Below, piece after piece: positions 57,801 to 64,000 of a DNA stretch of 64,000 bases. Both the position numbers and the translations under genes were made by a program. Where the stretch lies: assembly GCF_004027225.2 (NCBI RefSeq), contig NC_044278.2:96340743-96404742 (forward strand), read 5' to 3'. Source of the stretch: Strigops habroptila. Lineage: Eukaryota; Chordata; Aves; Psittaciformes; Psittacidae. The notes under the pieces were generated by a model. That model saw nothing but the letters and a program-made list of their open reading frames with translations, searched no databases and was not told where the DNA came from. Position 1 is the stretch's first letter. Each line of letters begins with the position of its first letter.

Positions 57801-60606
57801 CAAATGGCAGGAGTCCCACCCCTGGGGTGATTTAATCCCTGAGCAAACTAGATACTCAGCAGCTAGATTCAGTGTAAGGAACAGCCATTCCCATGGAGGT
57901 CTCCAGTCCCAGTGCAAAACCACTGTAGGGAGCAGGGGAAGTGTGATAAAACTTACTCGAGACACAATCCAAGCTCTGGGCCACCAGATGTTTGCTGCCT
58001 GCCATCCCTGTTTGCTTAGATAGGGTTGTGTTACTGTGAAATACTTTGGTACCCACATAAGCTATGCCAGCATCACACTGCCTAAAACTGAAGTTCCAGG
58101 TTCCATCAGTGACGCCAACAATGCTGCTCTCACCAGAAATAGTGTAGAGTAAGGAGGTGCTAGTAATCTGGGAACCTTCAAGGTGGGGAGGATGTAGACA
58201 TAGACGCAGATGTAGATGTAGGTGGTTTGGGGTTAGGCAATATTGAAGAGTGGGTTGTCTTGAATTTTGTGCCATGCCTCTAGCTACTGAACTACAATTA
58301 TGCCATGGTCTAGGTTCTGGATTCAGCCCCTTGTGATTAATTTCCAGATGTACTTTTAAAACAAGATTTAGGTGTTACATAAAGAGCCACCAGTTTGCTT
58401 TGCAGTACCCAGGGTAGTGGATTAGCCTTCTTTTTTTTGGTCAGTTAATTAAAGACTGCCCTAATGTTCTGAACTTAAATTGCTGTACCAAGAATGAAAA
58501 GATTTCAAATGATGCTGCAGAGGTAGTTTGACTCTTTGGAGCTATTTAAATATCGGGAGACCACAGGGACAAATGTGGGGCTGTGCTGAAACTCTCTTTG
58601 AAAAATATACACAGGATGATGAGAAAAAGTGGAAGCAAGTGTCACCGTGCTTCAGGAGGGTTTGCATTTTAATGAACAGAAAATCAATTTTGGATGTACT
58701 AGTTGAGCCACAGCTAAAGCTGAGCTGATTCTGAACTTAAATGTAATGAAAAACTAAAGCTAATGAGTTTCCTGGAGAGGTGTATCTGAGTTGCCTTAGT
58801 CATGGGCAACTTTGTGGGTAACCAAGAGGGTGCTTCTGGTGTAAAAGAGCATAGATGAAATCAGAACTAATCCCTTTCTTTCAGAAGAGTGTCAGAGAGA
58901 TTGTTTGTTTTCTCTGTCATCATTAAAGTCTCAGTGGCAATTTAGTACCAACAGGGAACAGTGACATTTTGCTTGTAACATGTAGGAACAAAGGTCAGAG
59001 AAAATACCACTTTTGCCTTTTTTCATTGTGATATTCATGAGCGGGCCCAGATCCCCCCTGCAAATCCTTTCTGTGGCATGTGAGGGAGTCAGCACCAGCC
59101 CACTCCTGCTCTCAAGGGCTTCTTGGGGTGCAATGAGAGCACTGCATGCTCTGTACCCCTCAGTGTTCATCTTTTCCCAGACCTCCTTTCCCCTGGGGCA
59201 ATGATGAGCACAAGTGGGGCAGAAAATGCCCTCTCCTTCCCTAACTGTGCTGGGTTCCTGAGGATGAGCCTGGTTTGAACCCAGGCCAGGGCTATCTGTC
59301 CCCCCATGCTTGGTTTTCTGGGAAGGGTTGTAAGACAGCAAGGAGTTTAAGGGGCTTAGCCAGTAAAAAAAGGTCATTCTGAACTTTGAGAGCTTTTCAG
59401 TTGAAGCCAAAAGCAGGACTATAAAAGACCTCAACGTAACAGCCCTACACTGGCAAATGCAGCAGTTGGTGTGGGTGAAGTATCAGTTCTGGTGAGTGGT
59501 CAAGTGGTCTTCTTCTCGTGTTTGAGTGGAATTAGAAGTTGCTACTGCCTAGAAGTGAAAGCAAAATGCACTTGCAACTCAGAGTTAAATGGAGGTGCAG
59601 TCAGTGAGAGTAAGCTGCTTTAAAACCCTTGGATTTTAACCTCCTATCAATAACAGTTCTTCTCTGGTCTTACAAAACCCCCCCTCTGAAGCGTATGGCT
59701 CCTGTTCCTCGGCCATCAGCCCAGGCCAGCTTTCTGCTGCATTGCTTTTCATAGAGCAAGAACCAGCTTACTCCCCCAGCCCAGGAGCTGTCAGTTTGTG
59801 ACATCTCTCAGCATTCTCCACCCTGTTAGAACGAACCTGTTGCTTTAAAGCCTGAGCGAGCCCAGGCTGTCCTGTGAAAGACCTCCATTCAGATAACTGA
59901 TGCTTCCTACCCACAACATGACGTGGCCGCTTCTGAGGGCTACCCATGCCTGTTATACTAGTGACCAGGCAAATAGAGGGAAGAAGGCCTTGCTCCAAAT
60001 ATGCGAAAGAGGGGCTATTCCTGACCATACTCTGTCCCCAACCTCGTGTTCTCATGTCAGCACACAGGCTGGCAGCACTTTTGCTTTGCAGGAATTGCTC
60101 CTGGGGTACTTGGTTCCCAAGCTGGCCGTGCTGCTCTTTACCTGGTGTTTTTCCCTGCAGATAGTTCTGCTGGATTACATTTAAGATACCACTTGAAACA
60201 GGAGACAAACACAGCATATTGCTGAGGTTGTCTGCTGCAACCCATGTGTAGGTACTTGGTGGTGTTTGTATTTGTTTGAAATCTTGTGCTGGTCTGCTCT
60301 AATGCAAATACTGCGGCAGGGAGGTGCTGTGGGTATAGAGTTATTATTGTGCACTCCATCAATGCCCAAAATTGCCTAGGAAAGGAAATACCTCTGAGAG
60401 GAGGGAAGGAAAGGAAACTTCAGTGGAAGATTCAGGTAGGACTTGTTACTGTCTGAATTCCTTTATACACCTGGCTTAGCAACAGGGATACCTAAATACA
60501 GAAGATTACTACCAGAAGTGCCTTACCATTGCTGGCAATTTTCGATATGCACCGGTGGCAGGCTTTCTCCAGGCCAGCAGTCATTGTGAAGAGCCTTTTC
60601 GGGTAT
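42503..60606 (-). CDS. TMEM272: Transmembrane protein 272, four coding exons, 187 residues
   Basis: Exons (minus strand): 60,606-60,527 (start ATG at 60,584), 53,124-53,065, 46,997-46,915 and 42,865-42,503 (stop TAA at 42,503-42,505). All introns are GT-AG and all phases agree (1, 1, 0). The 187-residue product has four predicted membrane helices at about residues 20-40, 52-73, 106-129 and 148-177. A six-Asp run (89-94) followed by Glu-Tyr-Pro-Trp lies in the loop between helices 2 and 3. Conserved cysteines sit at Asp-Cys-Pro (47) and Tyr-Cys-Asp-Lys-Thr (145), and the C-terminus is acidic. The family is small and its function unknown to me. The symbol rests on family resemblance and on adjacency to DHRS12, as in human 13q14.3. 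No lesion is present, in contrast to DHRS12 next door. The 5' UTR continues in an exon further upstream that was not found. A paralogue of the same family is the main alternative. Confidence 0.82.
43070..43225 (+). repeat. Old CR1-type LINE 3' fragment
   Basis: 'cagctcccacactggagacttttaagaacagattagagtaactgctaaatgac' and the following 'gtagttcctgcc' match the sense-strand end of CR1-type ORF2 ('...tggagatttttaagaacaggttagacaaacacctg... tagtcctgcc'). It is strongly diverged, lies in a TMEM272 intron and is antisense to the gene. Ends are approximate. Confidence 0.6.
43226..46914. other. TMEM272 intron 3 remainder
   Basis: Intron of TMEM272 between coding exons 4 and 3. No repeat, exon or RNA gene was recognised beyond short T-runs (for example 44,229-44,240). 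Confidence 0.4.
46915..46997 (-). CDS. TMEM272: TMEM272 coding exon 3 (residues 40-67)
   Basis: Acceptor 'tttttgctattcag', 83 bases, donor 'gtaatg'. Two bases complete a Gly codon, followed by 27 codons: Met-Lys-Phe-Leu-Glu-Asp-Cys-Pro-Val-Gln-Pro-Leu-Ile-Pro-Leu-Tyr and then a Gly-rich helix ending Gly-Ser-Leu-Lys. This is the first loop and most of helix 2. Its phase fits both neighbours exactly. The exon is too short to stand out as an open frame. Confidence 0.9.
46998..52104. other. TMEM272 intron 2, left part
   Basis: No exon or RNA gene was recognised. AT-rich simple stretches built on 'cctaatt' occur near 51,190-51,250. Open frames near 47,245-47,613 and 49,085-49,407 have no family resemblance or splice context. 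Confidence 0.4.
52105..52370 (+). repeat. Old CR1-type LINE 3' fragment
   Basis: Sense-strand CR1 ORF2 end. 'atagcagccttcaaacagttcaaa' is followed by 'gggaagatttaggttggatatggggagaaatattttgtctgtgagagcaataaaatgctgaaataggctcc'. Then come 'ccatggaatttccttgagcaagg' and 'catctgtcagggatg'. These follow the family order (first-strand 'ttaggttggatattaggaaaaa', 'cactggaataggcttccc', 'cctgtcagggatgg'). It is diverged and lies in TMEM272 intron 2. Confidence 0.7.
52722..52765 (+). repeat. Probable 3' tail of the same CR1, separated by about 350 bp
   Basis: 'ctagatcatttcttcttcccttccagccctatgcttctaagg' resembles the terminal CR1 stretch ('ctagatgacctcttgaggtcccttccagccctatgattctatg'). It has the right orientation and order relative to the fragment at 52,105-52,370, with about 350 bases of unrelated sequence in between. 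Confidence 0.5.
53065..53124 (-). CDS. TMEM272: TMEM272 coding exon 2 (residues 20-39, helix 1)
   Basis: Acceptor 'tttctcatccacag', 60 bases, donor 'gtaagt'. In phase 1 it encodes Cys-Phe-Ile-Phe-Gly-Leu-Leu-Gly-Phe-Leu-Ala-Leu-Pro-Leu-Ser-Met-Thr-Phe-Ile, the first membrane helix. Both junction codons (Ala and Gly) are formed correctly with the neighbouring exons. Confidence 0.9.
54430..54495 (-). repeat. MIR/L2-type remnant
   Basis: 'cattgcctccattttacagaaggagaaaccgagacagagggca' is the complement of the shared MIR/L2-like motif ('...tgcctcagtttcctcatctgtaaaatgg...'). It is old and short, with approximate ends. Confidence 0.5.
56946..56961. repeat. (AT)8 microsatellite
   Basis: An uninterrupted run of eight AT dinucleotides, followed by T4. 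Confidence 0.85.
60527..60606 (-). CDS. TMEM272: TMEM272 coding exon 1 with 5' UTR part
   Basis: Acceptor 'gtatccccacag' precedes 60,606 and the donor is 'gtaagg'. The first 22 bases (60,606-60,585) are 5' UTR. ATG at 60,584 opens Met-Thr-Ala-Gly-Leu-Glu-Lys-Ala-Cys-His-Arg-Cys-Ile-Ser-Lys-Ile-Ala-Ser-Asn, ending in phase 1 (58 coding bases). The ATG context 'ttcacaATGa' has A at -3 and a non-G at +4. An acceptor before the 5' UTR part means at least one more upstream non-coding exon exists. Confidence 0.87.
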
Positions 60607-63600
60607 CTGTGGGGATACAGAAATGAATATGGTTACGAAAAGTATCTTTCACTTACTAAATATCTTGACTCAGAGTCACTCACAAATTTTGGCAGGCTTT
60701 CACAACCCTCAAAAACCTCAGAGCATCCACAAATCCAGACAGCACCCATCAGTGTCAGCTATGCCTTTCAGCAGTTTTGGGCTTGCCTGCTGGTGATGCT
60801 AGAGCTTTGGGGTCACAGGAAAGCTGGGGGAGAAGTATTCATGCTGGCTTTCTGAAAGCTATAAAAGGTTCTATCTTGACTTTAATTGGGGTTGGGGCAG
60901 GACAAAGTGTATTTAAGTGTTATGAGAAAACCCTGTGTAACAGATAAGGTTCATTACACAAACCTCAGCAAAAACTATTTAGTGAGCAAAAATTACTTCA
61001 AGAAAAGAGGAGGAGAGAGGATGAAAATAGTTTTAAGATCAAGGAGGATGCTGAAGAGGAATATAGAAGAAAACCTGCAAACCACAGGGAGCCCAGGACA
61101 AGATGCCTTTGATAAAAAAGCAGCTGGACTAGAAAGCAGCTCTTTGTAAAGCAGAATTTTTACAAGGTGGGGTGAGGGATGAGCAAGCAGCTAGGCATCC
61201 AAGGCCTGGGTGTCAGACAGCACCAGATAGTTAAGTAGCATCCAGTGTTAATGGGAGTGTGGAAAGCTCACACACACACACTCCAATCCTCAGCCTCTGT
61301 CCAGGGTCACCACAGCTCTACCACCAACAGCAACTGCAATACATGAAGGAGGAGGCTGAGATAGGGGAAGCTGCATTTCTGCACATACCTCAAATTAGCC
61401 TCTTTAAATTTCCTGATGATGAAAGACCAGTATTTTAAGCTTAGCCTTATTCTGTTCCAAGCTGACATGAAGCCCACCCCAGTGAGATTTCTTGTCATCA
61501 AGTGCTGAGCCCAGCCTGGTCCAGAGCCTGCAAGGGACCACAGGCCCCCAGACCTCTGTAGAAGATAAGGACAGACTTGTCCCACCCAGCTGGTATGTGC
61601 CGTACCCCCCTCCAATTCCTGTCCAAGCCCTGCCAGACATGGCTGAGCAGAGGTGAGTGTCCCCTGGGACTCTGCTTTCTCCTGCAAGCCCAGAGACCTA
61701 TGAGCTGCAGCACAGGACCCTCAGCTGCCATGGGGAATGGATGGGGTTTGCTCCTAGCATGTTGGCATTGCAATTTCTATTTCCCAGCAGTCACAAAGGC
61801 AGGTCTGGCTTTACTTTTTGATGAGCATTCAATCAAGTAGCAGGGACTGACACTTTTGCAGACATCCCACCGGGTCAGTAACCCATGCTGAGACACTTGC
61901 ATGTGGCAGCCAGGCACCAATATCCAGGTTTCTAGTGCACATCATCACATCAGGCATCTCATGAATTCAAGCTCTCCTTCTCCAGCCCTCATCTTCATAC
62001 TGTGCCACAAGCCTCATTTGATGGGTGTTACTGCCATAATAAGCCTTGCAAATCCCAGTGGCCATCTCAATCAATACCAAATGATGGACTGGAATGGAAA
62101 TTACATATATCAGTGCCCGACCGCTAAGGAGTGCATACTTCTTATCCTGGACACCTAACCTTCTTTAGAAGAGCAAATACTGTGCTTTTGGGCTGCAAGT
62201 ATGGACAAATATTTTAAGGAAGGAAATAAGCACTGTTGCATGCTCAAAGAAAACAGGAAGGAGGAAGGGACTCTGGCAGTTTCCACAAGCAAACGACACA
62301 TTAATTTTAAACTTTAAAACTTTGCTGCAGATTTATTCCCAGAAAGTGCACAAACAGGCATTCATTTTGAGTATGCCATTGGCTGCTGACAAATATATTC
62401 TAAATTATGCAGAGATCAGTAATATTTCTTTATATAAATGTTCATGACTAGAATTACTTTTATAGCAGTAACTCTTACAGAAACCACGTTAACAAAACCA
62501 ATGCCATAGTGAAAACTGGTTGAATACCAAATTATGTTGAACAGAATTGCATGTGGCTGGGAATGCTGCATTTCCATAAACAGACGGTAAACCATATGTT
62601 TTGTCTAAATTTACAGTTATTTTATACCAACGGAAAAAAAACAAACTGAAGGAGGACTGGGTATCCGGGAGCATGTCACCATCTAGTGATGGAGCCCAGA
62701 AATGACTGTGAATCAGAGCTCCGTGTGTGAGTTTTAACAGGTGAGATAAAGAAAGCACATTCATGATGACTGCACAGAAAACGTGTTCACACAAGGACAC
62801 AACACACATAACCACCAGGTGATGGTTTCAGTCCTTCCTCAGACATTGGCTTTGACTCCTACAGGACTGAAAAACCCCTCAGAGAAGTTATGTTTGCTGG
62901 ATAAATAGGTGTTGCCCCTTCCCCCAGCCCTGCAGAGGTTCTGCAGAAGCTGCCGTCAGTGTTAAAGATGAGTATTTTCCTGTGTGATGAGGGTGTTAAA
63001 GTGCAATTCAGCAGCCAGGCAGCTGTGGAATAGTTTTGTTCCCCAGCTGAAATGGGGAAACAACCACTGAAACTTGCAGGAAACTGCAAGTGGTACAGCA
63101 TGCTGGTGGCATGCAAAGGCAGGGCGGATGTCCTGCTGCCCAGTGCCTGCTGCTGGCTTGCTGGTGAGTTGGGAAAGTCACAGACAAAATGGAAAACTCA
63201 GCCACAAGTAGAAAAAAAAGTTACAGACCAAAGCCAGCTTCTGTACCTCCTCCATTAGTTCTTCTCTGGGGTCATTTACCTGGAGTGAAGGGACTCACTC
63301 TTGTGCCACAGAGGTCAGCAGGCAGGGACAAGTTTCTGACCCCCTTGCAGGGGGCTGGGTCTCTCCACACAGTCACTTTTTGGAGTGACAGGTTGCAGTC
63401 AACCACAGCAGAGCCACAGCATCCGTGCGCCTCCCCCAGCCTGTCCAGCACTTCCCCACTCAGTGCCCTCTCCGCTGTTGCCGGTGGCCAGGTTTGCCCC
63501 AGAGTGCTGGCTGCTACCTGCCTGGCACTCATGCTGTGTCCCACACTGCTGCCTCTGTTGTAACTCAGAACAAGCAGCAGTGGTAAGTGGCTGTAACACA

Positions 63601-64000
63601 GACCCTCCATCCTGGTTCCTTTGTTATTTCATCCAGTTTTAGCTGTGAACTATTTTTTTGGTCATCATTCTCCCTCTAGTTGTTTAGGTAACTAAAGTCA
63701 AAAGAAAAGGAGCACTGACCAACTGGCACATCCCTGACCCACAGCAAACCAAGAGACAGCGTCACACTGGTCCCACCATATGTCAGCCCAAACAAGAGTC
63801 ACCTCCACGCTTGTCCTGTGGTGTTCAGTCTTCTCAAACTGAGCTCTGCCCTCTCCCAGCTTCGGGTGCCCCACTCTGCGCCAGTGAACAGAGGAGGCAG
63901 AGTCGCTGGGCTTCCTAAGACCCTGGTTCCCACTCCACGGCTCCTGACTGCCAGGGGGTCCTGCTGGGACACAGTGGGTGCATGTGGGCCGGCAAGCCCC
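60607..64000. other. Upstream of TMEM272 coding exons; 5' intron or flank
   Basis: The TMEM272 promoter and first non-coding exon should lie here or beyond the window. A minus-strand donor-like site ('caaga' followed by 'gtgagt') at about 63,294 is one candidate for the end of a 5' UTR exon, with no further support. GC rises from 63,270 on without a clear CpG island. A (CA)n run lies at 61,269-61,281. No coding exon was recognised. Confidence 0.4.

Larger units (their letters stand above)
53125..60526. other. TMEM272 intron 1
   Basis: A 7.4 kb intron. It holds a MIR-type fragment near 54,430-54,490, a short (AT)n run at 56,946-56,961, and no recognised exon. Several open frames of 60-167 codons occur (for example 58,931-59,434 minus), but they lack family resemblance and flanking splice sites. 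Confidence 0.45.

Noticed and set aside
58931..59434. 167-codon minus-strand open frame
   Set aside because: Low-complexity, mixed composition without family resemblance, inside TMEM272 intron 1 with no matching splice sites.

Overview
The window looks like one stretch of a bird nuclear chromosome. Coding sequence is sparse and split into short exons with GT-AG splice sites. The dominant interspersed repeat is the CR1 LINE. Two avian class II (ERVK-like) LTR insertions are present. Nothing prokaryotic was seen (no operons, no dense ORFs, no CRISPR). Most long open frames are chance frames in non-coding DNA.

Two host genes were recognised by assembling exons by eye, both on the minus strand and in the order found at human 13q14.3 (WDFY2, DHRS12, TMEM272). 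DHRS12 (short-chain dehydrogenase/reductase family member 12) spans about 5.76-31.2 kb. Six exons after the first keep clear family sequence, and most splice sites are intact. However, the expected start codon is ACA with an in-frame TAG two codons later. The exon at 26.9 kb has an in-frame TGA and the exon at 8.5 kb has an in-frame TAG. That exon also lacks an AG at its expected acceptor, and two stretches of the protein could not be found. I call it a unitary pseudogene in this lineage. TMEM272 (42.5-60.6 kb) is intact: four coding exons join in phase to a 187-residue four-helix membrane protein with a run of six aspartates.

Layout: 1-5.7 kb is non-coding, probably the 3' flank or 3' UTR of the convergent neighbour WDFY2 (inferred from synteny) plus the DHRS12 3' region, with one CR1 tail. 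5.7-31.2 kb is the DHRS12 relic; its long introns hold a 3.1 kb decayed CR1 with ORF1, endonuclease and reverse-transcriptase remnants, a solo LTR, and an internally deleted provirus with a recognisable primer-binding site. 31.0-31.3 kb is a CpG-rich promoter. A possible plus-strand spliced transcript (31.2-38.7 kb) diverges from it. 38.7-42.5 kb is intergenic with an ancient MIR. 42.5-60.6 kb is TMEM272 with old CR1 and MIR remnants in its introns. 60.6-64 kb is upstream sequence or a 5' intron of TMEM272.

No gene cluster suggesting a novel system was found. The points most worth checking are the loss of DHRS12, its surviving CpG promoter with a possible divergent transcript, and a perfect palindrome inside the CR1 relic.
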